Positions 37,701-47,224 of a stretch of 64,000 bases of DNA are shown one piece after another. The notes under the pieces are model-generated. The model did not search any database, was not told the origin of the DNA, and saw only the letters and a list, made by a program, of their open reading frames with translations. The translations under genes were made by a program, and so were the position numbers. Where the stretch lies: assembly GCA_035048495.1 (NCBI GenBank), contig CM068548.1:11273464-11337463 (forward strand). Direction: 5' to 3'. Position 1 is the stretch's first letter. Every line of letters begins with the position of its first letter. Origin of the DNA: Euptelea pleiosperma (lineage: Eukaryota > Streptophyta > Magnoliopsida > Ranunculales > Eupteleaceae).

Positions 37701-40238
37701 TCTTCCACCATTTGCCTTTTGGGATCAAATAAATAAGATACCATTCGAATTGAAGTCCAAATAAGCACTAACCTGAAAATTCTGTATCACCTGCATAAAG
37801 TCCCCCAAAATCTAAAGAAAACAATAGGAACGCCATTTGAGCGAGGAGCCTAGTCCCCTTCCATCTCTTGGATCGCCTTAAGAACCTCCTCCTCCTCTAA
37901 GGGTCTTTCGTCCAACTACTTTGATCCCTGCTAAAGCTATCAAAGTGGATCCCATCCAAAGAAGGTTTAACAACTGGGTTTTAGAGTATAACTCAGCATA
38001 GAAATCAACCACCCCTTCCAATTATCACCCTTTGAATTCAAAAGTACACCCATCTATTTGAAGCCGAGATATGTTATTCCACCTCCTCCGGGAATTGGCC
38101 ATCCAATGGAAGAACCAAGTGTATTGTCACATTTCTTAAGCCATTTGACCCTTGACTACTGCTTCCAACTCATCTCTTCCGTCAAAGCAATCTTTTGAAA
38201 CTCCGTTTTCAAATTAGTCCTAATTCGATCCTTTGACGCAAGTGGGCCCTCCTTTTCCTTCCTGTCCATCACAGAAATTTCATCTAGAAGAGCCTTCTTC
38301 TTAACAACCATCCTCTCGAACACTTCCATGTTCCAAATCTTAATCTCCCGTTTCAACACCTTCAACTTCCAACGAAACACTTTACTGGCCCTACTACTAA
38401 AGATGAAAGAGCCCCACCATTCCTTCACTTTTTTTTTTAAATCTCGGAACAAGGAGCCACCTATTTTCTAAACGGAAATGAGAGAGCCGATTGGAGATGT
38501 CGGCACAATCAAGAAGCAATGGGTATGATCAGAAGCCGAACGAGACAACACCTTTTAAAATCTTTCACTAATCACTGCCTCTGCTTCAACCTTATGTCAA
38601 CACCATGAAAAACACTAACTTATTAATTCAAGTTTCTCCACACATCTTTTTCTCAACGGCAAAAGCCCTTAATGAAAAACAAACACCCATTATCAAACAC
38701 TTTTCCTTCTATCTGTTTTACTGAGCACACATAGGACTCGCGCTTTCTCTCTAGGAGGATCCTTCATACCCTCTGAGATTATTCTACTCTAAAACATTAA
38801 CTCATTGATGGAGTAAAGGTGCTGATTAATATTCATGAGAAGCAAGGATCTATCTCACCAAATCTAACATGAAATCCCATATCCCATCCGTCAAACCTTT
38901 GAGAGGTCAAACTAAATGCAAGAGAGGCAAAAAAGTTCCATGATTTTACATTTCATTAATTTTCTTATATTGGCAATCCATTGTCTTCAGAATCCATGGA
39001 AGAAGGGAAGAATATCCCAATGTGAAATCAGTCCCCCATGCATGTCAACTACCACCATTTTGGGCCCTTGTGTCGACCACCTCATATAACAAATGGATGC
39101 CTCCCAAAGTTACACTATTTAACGAAATTCATTTGAATTAAGGATCAAAAGAAAGATAACTGCAACTGTCAGCTTAATCAACCAAGAGCTGAGTCCTGCG
39201 TCAAAAAGATGACATAATTGCCAATAGACAACAAACTCAAGGGATCAAACATCCATGGATATCTACCACCATCAAGGTCTACACATTTTCTTTTAGGTGG
39301 GTAAGCTGGGACTGAACCTGAGAACTCTTGGCTGCGGTGCAGAACATCAACCAACTGAACTACGGGCTAGAACCCAATGGGCTCTATAGATTTTGCCCAA
39401 GGTTTCCATAATATCAATTGGTGGAGCAGTTGCACTAAATGAATGCTGGATTGAAACTCCTATAATTTTTCCAAATTGGGTGTTCAATACAAAATCCAAA
39501 CTACATTCTAGCGCCTGATATCTCTCATTTGTTCTACGCGGAATTCTTTAGGGTTTGAACAAATGTTGGAGCCACAGGCTCAAGCCCAAATGCCCAGTGA
39601 GGTCTATACTTTTCGCCAAAGGTTCCCATATATTATTCATTGGAGCGGCCAATTTGATGCACCAAAATGAATGTTGGATTGAAACTACTCACTTTTTTTT
39701 TTCCAAATTGGGTGTTCCATACAAAATTCAAACTACATTCTAGCACCCGTGGCAAAATTCTTTAGGGTTCCGACAAATATTTACATCAAAGACCTACATA
39801 AATTGCCATTAATTCAACAAAAAACAAAGAAAAAAACATACCCAAACATGGGAATCAAGTCTTGATCACGAAAATGAACAAGAAAATGAAAATGAAGAAA
39901 TGTCATCTATATACCTTGAGGGAGAAGTTGAGTGCGACGGATGGGTAGTACCTAAGGACGCTACTTCCATTGCCCCTCCAAAGAGAAAGGATACCCTCCT
40001 CCCTAACCGTCCGGACGATACAATCCAACATCCCTTTAAACCTCCGGTGCCCTCCACCTACAATCGCAACGTTGCTCTCCTGCGTTTGCAACAACAGCTT
40101 CGCCCTCTCGATGGGGGCCACAATCGTATGCACCACTCCCCCCATCAACGCTCCCGCCATCAGATCTCTGTGGAAATCCGCTACCCATGTCCTTGATCTT
40201 AATCTTGATCTTACCTCTTCATCACCATCTTCCCTCAT
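16790..40238 (-). CDS. PM-ANT1: ADP/ATP carrier, plasma-membrane ANT1 type; two exons, 22.5-kb intron
   Basis: Mitochondrial-carrier-family nucleotide transporter. Exon 1 is 40238-39915 (108 codons, ending SVALNFSLK). Exon 2 is 17422-16790 (210 codons plus stop, starting [10 protein letters not shown]). Joined in phase they give 318 residues, close to Arabidopsis At5g56450 (about 330 residues, from memory), which reads through the same junction as NFSLKDLYRS. The three carrier repeats show PIERAK (P42), PLDIAHTR (P149; His where most ANTs have Arg, as in the At5g56450 type) and [11 protein letters not shown] (P247), the last including the RRRMMM signature of ADP/ATP carriers. Splice sites are canonical: CTCAAG then GTATAT, and CTATACAG before GATCTC. 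There is no stop or frameshift in either exon. The Arabidopsis relative is described at the plasma membrane, exporting ATP in anthers; that location is inferred here. The intron (39914-17423) is packed with nested retrotransposons. Confidence 0.85.
17423..18805. other. Carrier-gene intron, no feature
   Basis: Unique-looking intronic sequence next to exon 2 of the carrier gene. A 63-codon open frame at 18548-18739 has no recognisable motif and is likely chance. Confidence 0.4.
18811..19756 (+). mobile_element. Internally deleted Copia element with both LTRs
   Basis: 5' LTR 18811-19017 and 3' LTR 19544-19756 (about 210 bp) share GTTCTTGTTTT, CACTTAAGTGCACAATATAT and CTTACATCCTCA. Right after the 5' LTR is TGGTATCAAAGC, a primer-binding site for initiator tRNA-Met. 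A polypurine tract (CAGGGGGG) precedes the 3' LTR. Only the end of pol is left between them: the RNase H region with [16 protein letters not shown] and [14 protein letters not shown], interrupted near its end. So this is a non-autonomous deletion derivative. CAAGG precedes the left LTR and recurs two bases after the right LTR, a possible but imperfect target duplication. Confidence 0.8.
19878..20311. mobile_element. hAT-type MITE rich in AAATTTC repeats
   Basis: Starts CAAGGTTTAAAATTTCAG and ends in the rough complement (CAATGTTTTAAATGTCG from the other strand). Both arms then carry CAGTTTCG. The interior is degenerate short repeats of GAAATTTTG. Flanks TTACTGCC and CTCCTGCC agree at 6 of 8 positions, consistent with an old 8-bp duplication. 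Confidence 0.6.
20312..21828. other. Carrier-gene intron, no gene; possible LTR remnant
   Basis: No coding exon. Around 20560-20780 the pattern (GTTAGGGAGTTTTGAGTTATT, ATTGAGAAATCTCTTGTGG, then a CT-rich run) looks like the R-U5 part of an LTR. No partner copy, primer site or boundaries were found, so no element is called. Confidence 0.35.
21829..21967. repeat. Dispersed repeat (family 4)
   Basis: About 140 bp sharing GGTGAGGA..., CACCATGGAGACCATCC, AATTTCTAAAACTTCTAAC-like and AACGGTGAAAATGGACGGTCC blocks with 54966-55110. A further partial copy lies at about 55150-55215. It directly abuts the truncated 3' side of Copia element A, so it may mark the break point. Confidence 0.55.
22502..23632. 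mobile_element. hAT-like DNA element, perfect 16-bp TIRs and 8-bp duplication
   Basis: Left end CAAGGAAATAAATTTC and right end GAAATTTATTTCCTTG are exact complements. The element (1,131 bp) is flanked on both sides by CTCAGAAC (22494-22501 and 23633-23640), an 8-bp duplication diagnostic of the hAT superfamily. Subterminal regions are dense in GAAATATTTCC-type motifs on both sides. No transposase-like frame is present, so it is non-autonomous. It sits inside the pol remnant of Copia A. Confidence 0.9.
24196..27118 (-). mobile_element. Copia retrotransposon B nested in A, gag-protease deleted
   Basis: Minus-strand element flanked by a GTACC duplication (plus-strand GGTAC at 24191-24195 and 27119-27123). 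Removing it restores the reading frame of Copia A across NYTWYL. The 3' LTR is 24196-24416, preceded on the minus strand by a purine tract (GAGGGGGAG). The 5' LTR is about 26927-27118. Between them: integrase C-half from about 26824 ([17 protein letters not shown]), then RT ([52 protein letters not shown]) and RNase H ([38 protein letters not shown]) to about 24430. Gag, protease and the primer site are absent: the 5' LTR runs straight into integrase. Few stops, so relatively young. Confidence 0.9.
30013..30195 (-). repeat. Candidate 5' LTR of Copia A
   Basis: Directly upstream (minus strand) of the primer-binding site. It has a TATA-like AACATAAATATAAC and could start TGTGAGTGACTTG at 30195. 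There is no second copy to compare, because the 3' end of the element is lost. Confidence 0.4.
30205..30930 (+). repeat. LTR-like block with internal direct repeats and TATA box
   Basis: Carries three copies of GATCGACCRATGTCTAGGCA followed by ACACAGAGG at about 30217, 30261 and 30364. The last two extend through CACCGTRACATGYCAYGTG. Downstream are CTATAAATAG (30531-30540) and AATAAAG (30893), giving the look of a plus-oriented LTR (U3 repeats, TATA, polyadenylation signal). No partner LTR was found. It lies beside a short Copia integrase fragment. Confidence 0.45.
30935..31185 (+). pseudogene. Copia integrase fragment, opposite orientation to its neighbours
   Basis: Plus-strand frame with [15 protein letters not shown] and [12 protein letters not shown], typical of the Copia integrase core (DDYSR...WIYLLKSKSE). 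It has an in-frame stop after RCT and drifts out of frame. At about 31186 the sequence switches to a minus-strand Copia protease, so the junction is an inversion break or a join of two elements. Confidence 0.6.
31186..34985 (-). mobile_element. Copia retrotransposon C (gag-protease half), split by a LINE
   Basis: The primer-binding site TGGTATCAGAGC (34713-34702) is a perfect initiator-tRNA match. Upstream of it (34714 to about 34985) is the 5' LTR with a TATA-like ATATAAAT; its outer end is not fixed. Gag runs from about 34400 to 33772 ([23 protein letters not shown], then [17 protein letters not shown]). Gag resumes at 31832 with a zinc knuckle [14 protein letters not shown] (C-X2-C-X4-H-X4-C), followed by protease PSWIIDSGA. 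It ends near 31186, where pol is lost. Insertion of LINE 1 at 31848-33756 accounts for the gap. Confidence 0.8.
31848..33756 (-). mobile_element. 5'-truncated LINE (L1-type) in Copia C with 15-bp duplication
   Basis: Flanked by AGCATGTCGTATGCT at 31833-31847 and 33757-33771. The minus-strand element ends in a poly(A) tail (T run at 31850-31860). Its open frame runs almost unbroken from the truncated 5' end at 33756 to about 32175. It contains the C-terminal half of reverse transcriptase ([16 protein letters not shown], then [11 protein letters not shown] with the FADD box, [20 protein letters not shown]) and a zf-RVT domain ([36 protein letters not shown]). The endonuclease and RT fingers are missing, as expected from incomplete target-primed reverse transcription. 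An apparent Met upstream of 33756 belongs to the flanking gag. Confidence 0.92.
35010..35290 (+). pseudogene. RTE-type LINE reverse-transcriptase tail fragment
   Basis: Degenerate plus-strand reading with [31 protein letters not shown], then after frameshifts a KTRK-like block and a [13 protein letters not shown] block. This is the ordered signature of the C-terminal part of plant RTE reverse transcriptases (AMLYGTECWAVK ... RLRWFGHVQRR). No ends are identified. Confidence 0.65.
35291..35549. other. Carrier-gene intron, no gene
   Basis: AT-rich. Phrases such as AGTTCCACAAAAATTATAAAC and AAAGTAACACCCTTGG hint at an old MITE, but no arms could be paired. Confidence 0.35.
35555..38560 (-). pseudogene. 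Degenerate L1-type LINE 2
   Basis: Minus-strand relic, read 5' to 3' from high to low coordinates. It shows the end of an endonuclease domain (SDHT then PLLLDC-like, about 38530), a linker ([22 protein letters not shown]), RT blocks ([38 protein letters not shown], about 37700-37520), [19 protein letters not shown] and YLSKGG-like (about 37030-36870), and a zf-RVT block [18 protein letters not shown] (about 36150). It ends in an AT-rich tail near 35555. Stops and frameshifts throughout; older than LINE 1. The 5' boundary is uncertain. Confidence 0.8.
38600..39296. other. Carrier-gene intron, nothing recognised
   Basis: No open frame, repeat arm or family match seen. Confidence 0.4.
39297..39367 (-). 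repeat. tRNA-like sequence (SINE head or tRNA relic)
   Basis: The minus strand begins GCCCGTAGTTCAGTTGG, an A-box-like run, and about 40 nt later has GGTTCAGTCCC, a near B box, with CAGCTTACCCACC at the end. The acceptor-stem halves do not pair, so it is not a working tRNA. Internal pol III promoter remnants of a tRNA-derived SINE are the likeliest reading. Confidence 0.45.
39385..39785. repeat. Direct duplication of ~190 bp beside exon 1 of the carrier gene
   Basis: Two diverged direct copies, about 39385-39565 and 39590-39785. They share GAATGYTGGATTGAAACT, CCAAATTGGGTGTTC, ACTACATTCTAGC and GAATTCTTTAGGGTT in the same order. Each opens with a CCAAWGGGCTCTATA or GAGGTCTATAC-type block. The second copy ends about 130 bp from the splice donor. 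Confidence 0.75.
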
Positions 40239-41034
40239 TCCTCGTCGGGGGTGCGCACTACGCACTCTCCGGCTCTTCTGATGATCAAATGGTGCTGTTT
40301 TTCGTTTTCTCTTTTCCTTCTATATCCACCTGATATAACGGAATTTCAGGCTTCGCGCTTCATTTACCGAGAAGTTGTTGATCAACGAAACCTTTTCCTT
40401 TCGCCCTCTGTTTCCTTTCTGCACTTGGTATTTATAGACAGAGAGTTCCGGTTTTGGTGTTTCGCGGGCTACATACATTAACTTGATCTCTGCTTATCGT
40501 ATATAATCAAAACCCTAGATCGTATAACTCTGTTGGAGTTCAAAAGCTAATGACATCATGGTCAGTTAATCTGAAGGCTTGGAGCTTGGTACTAACTTCT
40601 AATTGAAATATGTTCACTATACATTATCACTATTCACTAGTACCCCTTAAAATTTAGTTGAATTAGTAAGACTCCCTTCTACTTCTTTAAATTAGAATCA
40701 CCTCCTTTGACTGTCTGAAACCCTACTGTAGTGCATCAGCACTCCATAGTTGACTGATCTCAAATAAGATGACCATGAGCCGAACTTCTGTAATTTGATG
40801 TTCCCAGTCAACAATGTTGATGGGATTGATATGCTCTTTACATTTGTATTCATTAACTGATTGGAGAGGGGGTGAAGAGGTGAGGCCGCTTGTTTTCAGA
40901 GCTAGGATTTGTTATGGGTTGCGCAGTATGAATCCTGTTCCTCCATTCAATTCTACGTAAATGTCTTGGCCTTGGGATATAATTTTGGATTTAAGACATT
41001 AACTAATGGCCAAATTTATAAATCTGATTAGTTC
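40239..41034. other. Upstream region of the carrier gene
   Basis: Expected promoter and leader of the carrier gene (minus strand). No TATA box is certain. At 40636-40740 a diverged family 2 MITE fragment is visible (AGTACCCCTTAAAATTTAG ... ATTAGTAAGACTCCC). Confidence 0.4.
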
Positions 41035-42270
41035 TCTTGTGAAACTTTGGTAGTTGGAAGTCGTTGCACCTTTCGTATGGCGGTAGACTTGAATTTGTGA
41101 GGTCTGTCCTTCATATTTCTCACATTTCGGATGCCCATGAGTATCATAGGATTGAGAAAATCATTGGAGTTTTTTTTTTATGGACTTAACCAGAAGAAGG
41201 GGGTTTGGGCTCAAGACTCTTGACAGATTGGAACTATGCGGGTATGCTGAAACTTCCTTAAGATGTAGTTTCTAAGGACTCTGTGTTGATACTTGTGGGG
41301 TGACTCTAGTTTCTAAGGACTCCGTCATGGGCTTTGATTGGTGATGGCTCTAATACATGTGTTTGGGATGATTCATGCTTCAGTCATTCAAGATGACCTT
41401 TGGTCCCTTCCTCCTATCTCTCCTGTCCTTACTCTTTACTGATGTTTAGTAAGAAGTAAGAAGCATCAAAATGAATCAGTTTGAAGGAGAGAGAATTGTT
41501 TTGCTTACAGATACCAATGACATCTTCTCAGTTAAATCTGCTAGGAAAATGCTATGCAGAATCTTGGAAGAATATTGCTTGCTCTCCCATGAATATACGT
41601 AAGCATTCTTCTATCATTTGTGTTGCTATCCGAGACAGTTTAAACACCCAGGGTCAGTTATTTCATCTTCTGTATTCAAAATTCAAATGCAGTCTTCGTA
41701 GAAATTCGGCAAAAGAAACAGGTAATCTATTCTTTTGATGTCCTTTTTCAATTTGAGTTTGGAAGTCCATTCTTGAATGGTTAATTACCAAAGAAGGAGA
41801 ATTAAGCCATGGATGGACGAATTCACGTGGGTCATCTCTAAATCATTTGGAAAAATCTCCTATTGACATGCTTAAGAAGGTTGCCTTCTGTGCAGTCTAA
41901 CACTAACACATATGGGAGGAGCACAATAACCATAGTTTTTGAGTAGAATAATAGAACTGATCAGACGTTTTCCATATAATTGTGAACGAGGTTCGTCTTA
42001 ATTTTTTTAGCTTGAAGAGGTTGCTTGTGAATACCCAACCAAACTGCGATGTACTTGTAAATTGGAGAATTCCTCTTGATTTGTATTAATGAGCAGCAAA
42101 AAATGGACTGTTTGAGAAAAACCCAAGGAGGATTTGGTTTGGTCTGTGGAGATAGGCATCGCATTGGGGGTATCATTCGTTACCTCTTTGGAGAAAGTAA
42201 TTCAGCTTTTGCATTTCTCTGTCCTAAAGTTCCTATTTGCCGTGTTGAACTTTTTACTGTTAAATGATGC
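41035..42270 (+). pseudogene. Degenerate L1-type LINE 3 (RT end, zf-RVT, RNase H-like)
   Basis: Plus-strand relic. LSYGGRLEFVRSVLHISHIS and RIEKIIGVFFLW (41069-41205) match the LSYAGRLQLI...IEK..R.FLW region of plant LINE reverse transcriptases. GDGSNTCVWDDSCF follows at about 41340, and RIVLLTDTNDIFSVKSARKML (about 41494) matches the zf-RVT entry. Near 42110-42250 GGFGLV then GGIIRYLFGESNSAFAF resembles the RNase H-like tail. Frameshifted between blocks. Confidence 0.65.
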
Positions 42271-43261
42271 CTCTCATTGGCTTTTGAACACCAGATCATG
42301 TGCATTACAATATACCTTAACTCTAAACACACAATTAATTATATTTCTGATTTCTCATCTTGGCCTTGGAGAGTCTGCAATTGTCTTTAGGAGATAAAAA
42401 CTAGGATCATTTTCAGGTGTGAGAGATACACAACATGTGGCAGAAGGGCTATGAAGGGGCAATTTTTTTGCTTCTTTTGCAATGTGTAAATAACAAATCA
42501 GTGATATACCCTTTTTATTTACATACCACTCTACCTCAGATTGTGGAAGAGGATGCTAGGGGTCCTACCTAATCCCATCTTGCCCACCCGAAAAAGCAAA
42601 TGTTTTTATGGCTTGTTGCAGTCCATTGTATAAACTTCTATATATTTCCTCTGCACAATGTGCACATAGGTTTTCTACATCCCCTTCATTGCCGCTATGC
42701 AGCACCTAGTAAGAGGTGGTTCACTAGTTGAATGGTCCAGTTAAATGGGTTGCTGCACTGCATGTATGGTATGAGGGGTATAGTCAATCAAGGAAGATGC
42801 TTCTCAGGTCCATTATATAACATAACATATCCCTTAAGTGCATTTTAGCAAATGGAATTAGGATCAATGGCAGGAAATCTATATAACAAAACAGGGAAGT
42901 TGTCTCCCCCTCTTATAGGCTTCATTACGAAGGGCCGAGATCTTATCCCCCAACTGAATGGTGGATCTCAGCCACTCACCCAATTTTGACAAACGCTTTG
43001 TCGAGGAGTGCCGTGGGCACAGGGCACCTACTAGTACTTTATAAGAGTGACTGGTATTTTTAGCTCCCCATCCAAATACACAAATAATCGCAAATCACAT
43101 GCTCGAAACACAAGAAAAAGAATGAAGATTAAAGAATAAGAGAATAGAAAAGAACAGTTGCTATGTTTATTGCACTTTTTTAATTAGCAGAGTTTCAATA
43201 ATATTGGTTTCTGTCATTCCTTTCTCTTTTCTTTTTCCCATCCCCACTCCCCTACTCTTAC
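42271..43261. other. Intergenic, nothing recognised
   Basis: Region between the LINE relic and the stop codon of invertase 1, whose 3' UTR must occupy its right end. No repeat or exon is called. Confidence 0.4.
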
Positions 43262-46200
43262 TCAATTGATTTGAGCTTTCTTCATGGTCCAAGCACTCAA
43301 CTTTGAGATTCTTACACTTGAAGTTCCATTATTAAATATATATAGGTGGGCCTCATTATCAATAGCCATCTTGGGGTAAACCCTGGCAGTGATGCAAGTC
43401 CGTCCTTCCCCACCAAAATTCTCCACAATAGAGTGATCTATCTGAAAAAATGAACCCACATAAAAAAACCAGAATTAAAAAAAATAAAATCCCTTAGCAT
43501 TATGGTAAACGTAACCCGGTAATAAAATATTGAGTCATAGATAGCGCAAAGGTGTGTGTTGTATACGTATCAGTGACACGATAATTGATATGTATATTGG
43601 GTAATTGATCCATTAAGCTGAATTTGGCAAAGAATTACAATTTTTAGACAGAATATATTAGAACATCGAGTCAATTAATATCCCATTAGAAATAATTTTT
43701 ACTAAGATTTAATGATGTGAGAGAGTGGAACTTTAATCAACATACCAAGCTCCTAAGTGATAGCTTCTCATGGCGAGGATCAACATTGACAAAAGCTCCA
43801 TAGGTGGTTTTATCTACCTCTTGTAGCAGAGAAGACCTGTTACACTTTTCAGTTCAGTATGTATAGAAAGTAGGATTGTTGGGTTTAGAAAAATTGAAGA
43901 ATAATTGAAACCAACCTGCTTTGGTCACTACACATGAGCACGACATATCTATCATGCCCTTTGAATATCCGAAAGAAGATTGCAGTTTGTTCTTTCAAGT
44001 CCTTAGAAGCCAAAACTAACAAACCAAATGGCCCTAGTTGACCTTTAACAGAGGCTCCTTTTTTACTACAGAGCAGTTGTGGATCAACCCAACTTGGGTT
44101 CATGAACTCAGCCTCTTCCAACTTTGGCAATTCAAATGAAACCTCTACATCGGCCTTTAAAAGAAGAAAAGATAAGTGAGTCAAAACGCAAAATAACAGT
44201 CAGGGAAGCAGATTAAAAAATTCACCTGTGAAGCCTTGATACCTGAAACTTCCAATACTGAACCACCCTTAAGCTCCTTACTAAGCAATTTCACTCGCTT
44301 TGCACGTAATGTTTCAATTTCTTTGATCGGCCACTGTACTAATTGCTTTCCTGTTCTACCTAGCCAAACACTTCTCGGAATTGACTGCAAAACAAAACCC
44401 ATAAGACTTTTAATTTTAAGTGTTCATTGATTTAGACAGCAGGACCAATGTTGGAAAATTTATGACTTGGCCTTGCTTGGTAGCACTACAAACGTTTGCG
44501 GCATTTGCATGTGCTTGGTGGTGCAACATCCAACAAAGATTTGCATTAGACCAAATAATTTTTTGCCAAAAAGTGGGCTAATGTTTGCAGCCAAAACGTG
44601 GCTGCAAACAATAGGCAAACGACTCTCTCATCCACCTTGCCCCCCCCAAACCCCAAGAGCTCTCCCCTCCCCAACCATACAAATATTTTCCCAACAAAGT
44701 TTATCATTGCAAACAGGATACCAAGAAGGGCCTTGGAATCGATTCACCAGCAAAACTTTGACGCAAGCGAGTCAACTCAGTGAGCGTAGGAAGTGTGGAA
44801 TGCTAATGTCACCAGATAGAAATGCCACCACTTGGTACTCATGATCTAATTTAAACTTGGATTTACCTGAAGCCCGGACCATCCTTTCTTGATGTCACCA
44901 GATACACTATCAGATTCATTTATCCAACCCCACAAAATCCTCCTGTTCTTGGCATTGTCATAGAATGTCTTGGAAGCATAAAATTTTCCGTAATCGTATC
45001 TCAGGTCAGAACCAATGTCCATGAAGTCACTGTCAGGAATGAACTTGTCTTTGTCAGTAAAATAAGTCCCAAGTGTGTAGTAGTCATGAGAATTGAAGCT
45101 CGCCTTAAGAACATGCTTAACACTTGGGTTATTCACTGAAGTGTCGATCCCACTAGTACTGTTAAGAGAGACAGGGAAGAAGTCTGGGCACTCCCACATT
45201 CCTGTTTTCCCTGATGAATGAAGCGGATGTTGATATTTACTCCAGTGAACAAAATCCTTACTTCGGTAGAGAATTGCCATTCCTCGATGTTTTCTCTGGC
45301 TCCCAACGATCACCCTCCATGTCCCATCCGCACCCCGCCAAGCAGTTGTTGGATCTCTAAAATTGTTCGGATCAATACTGTTGATTGGAGTCATAAGAGG
45401 ATTTTGAGGCAGTTTTATCCACTCTCTGAGAAGTGGGTCGGACAGGTTCTTGGGCACTGCTAAGTCCTGAACCTGACGGTTTTTAGTGTCTGCGCCAGTG
45501 TATAGAATGACAGGTTTGTTCCCAGGAAGGATCGTAGTAGAACCGGACCAGCATCCATTAATGTCGAAGGGCCCGGTTGGGTAAATGGCATGATCAAGGT
45601 GAACCCAATTGACGAGATCGGTTGATGTAGAATGGGCCCACACTATGTTACCCCAGACCGCGCCGTACGGATTGTATTGGTAGAATAGATGGTAAACTCC
45701 CTTATAATACATTGGTCCTGCAGTAAGATGGATCAAGATTGGAAGCATTCCCACACACACACACACACAAAAAAAAAAAAATTATAGGCAGTTTCAGGGA
45801 TTCGACTCGTCCACTGGTAAAAAGCTCAACTTGGGCTAGTTCACTCAGCGACTCTGATGAATTTTACAGTAAACTGCTCAATTAATTTAAGAGAATCATA
45901 TGGCTTTATGAAAGAAAAACATAAAAAAAATTGTTGGTGCTTGCTTCTCTCATGTCTAAATAGAGTTACTTGTGAGCCATTCTAGTCGCTGAATCATGAA
46001 AAAAATTGTATTACACATGGGGAGAACAATTGGCCAATTTAAGATTATTAGTATGGGTTGTGTCTGCATCCTTAATCCGAGTTTAGGTGAAACCAGTAAA
46101 AACAAGCAGCGAAACCTGAGGTATATTCACCCATGTTGATTACATCGGACGAAACATACCACTCATCATTTTATGGGTCCTACTAAGGAGATCTCCTGGA

Positions 46201-47180
46201 AAATATCAACCCGGTCATATGTTCCCATCGTTAATAAATAGAAAATTTCAAGTATATTTTTCGAGTCTATTCGCCCATGATTCGATAATTAGGATTGTCC
46301 AATCCGATTGATTTTTCTCTGAGTCCTGACCCACCTCCATGGGTGGCATGTGTCTTCCTGTATTTGTTGAATGTACATTGGGCTTTCTAATAGCAGAAAC
46401 ATGAACCAACAAAACAACTAAAAGAAGGAGCATAGAAAACTATAATGTGGAGAAAATTAGGTGAAACCAGTAATAACAAGCGGCGAAACGTGAGGTATAT
46501 TCACTAATATGGGAAAGGTCGTATTTATGGGTCCTACTTAAGAGATCTCCTGGAAAAATATCAACCCATTCAGATGTTCCCATCATTCAATAAATATAAA
46601 TTTTCGAGTCTATTCGCCATCTCTTTTTTCTGACTCTCCAAAGGAATACTATGAATCACATAATTAGGATTGTACAATCAGGTTGATTTTACAAGGAGAC
46701 TGCCTGGGTGGAAGACATTGAATGGTAGGTCCTAAGTCCTGACCCACCTCCATGGGTGGCAAGTGTCTTCCTGTATTTGTTGAATGTACCTGGGCTTTTA
46801 ATAACAGAAACATGAACCAACAAAAAAAACTAAAGAAAGAGCAGAAATCTATAATTATGTGGAGAAAATTAGAAGACTTACCATTAGGATCTGTGAATCA
46901 AACAACACCCATATGCCCATTCCACCATTACAACAAGTCCATTGACAAACAAAAATGATCAAAACAAAAAAAAATGCAATAAATTGTTAGAAAGATGAAC
47001 AAGAGAAACAAAATGAGCAAAATGAAGGATTAAAGTTTGTAAAGGGCTACCATTCATCCAGTTTTTAGGAGGTTGGAAGTGATAAGAAGTTCTGTAAATG
47101 TGCTGAGAGGCCTTAGCTTCAACTCCATTAGCAAGCAAAACAGAGCATAACCCAATAAACCAAACAACAGAAATCTCCAT
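43262..47180 (-). CDS. CWINV: Cell-wall invertase (insoluble beta-fructofuranosidase) 1, seven exons
   Basis: Secreted GH32 enzyme that hydrolyses sucrose to glucose and fructose in the apoplast. Exons (minus): 47180-47051, mini-exon 46890-46882, 45717-44867, 44384-44226, 44154-43916, 43836-43746, 43441-43262. They join in phase to 552 residues, normal for the family. The N-terminus is a signal peptide (about residues 1-24). The 9-nt mini-exon (ATCCTAATG) encodes the DPN of NDPNG, the classic plant invertase feature. Catalytic residues: D44 in WMNDPNG (nucleophile), D168 in FRDP (transition-state stabiliser) and E222 in WECPD (acid/base). Pro in WECPD marks the cell-wall rather than the vacuolar (WECVD) type. 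The C-terminal beta-sandwich runs from exon 4 onwards. All splice sites are GT-AG and the frame is intact. The paralogue lies 1.9 kb upstream in the same orientation. Confidence 0.96.
46084..46873. repeat. Tandem duplication inside intron 2 of invertase 1
   Basis: Two direct copies, 46084-46456 and 46457-46873. They share GGTGAAACCAGTAA, AGGAGATCTCCTGGAAAA-like, TTTTCGAGTCTATTCGCC, CCACCTCCATGGGTGGCA, TGTGTCTTCCTGTATTTGTT-like and TGTGGAGAAAATTAG, in order. The right copy ends 8 bases from the mini-exon donor, so the duplication stopped just short of the splice site. The copies differ by indels and substitutions and are not recent. Confidence 0.85.
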
Positions 47181-47212
47181 GGAGACTGAAAGATAGGAGA
47201 AACAAAATGGCA

Positions 47213-47224
47213 CTTTTATTTTGG
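47213..47224 (-). promoter_or_regulatory. TATA-like element of invertase 1
   Basis: Minus strand CCAAAATAAAAG about 33 nt upstream of the ATG, in the same relative position as CCAATAAATAG in invertase 2. It would give a very short leader. Proposed from position and paralogue comparison only. Confidence 0.35.

Noticed and set aside
39297..39367. Functional tRNA gene
   Set aside because: Acceptor-stem halves do not pair and the B box is imperfect; called a tRNA-like relic instead.
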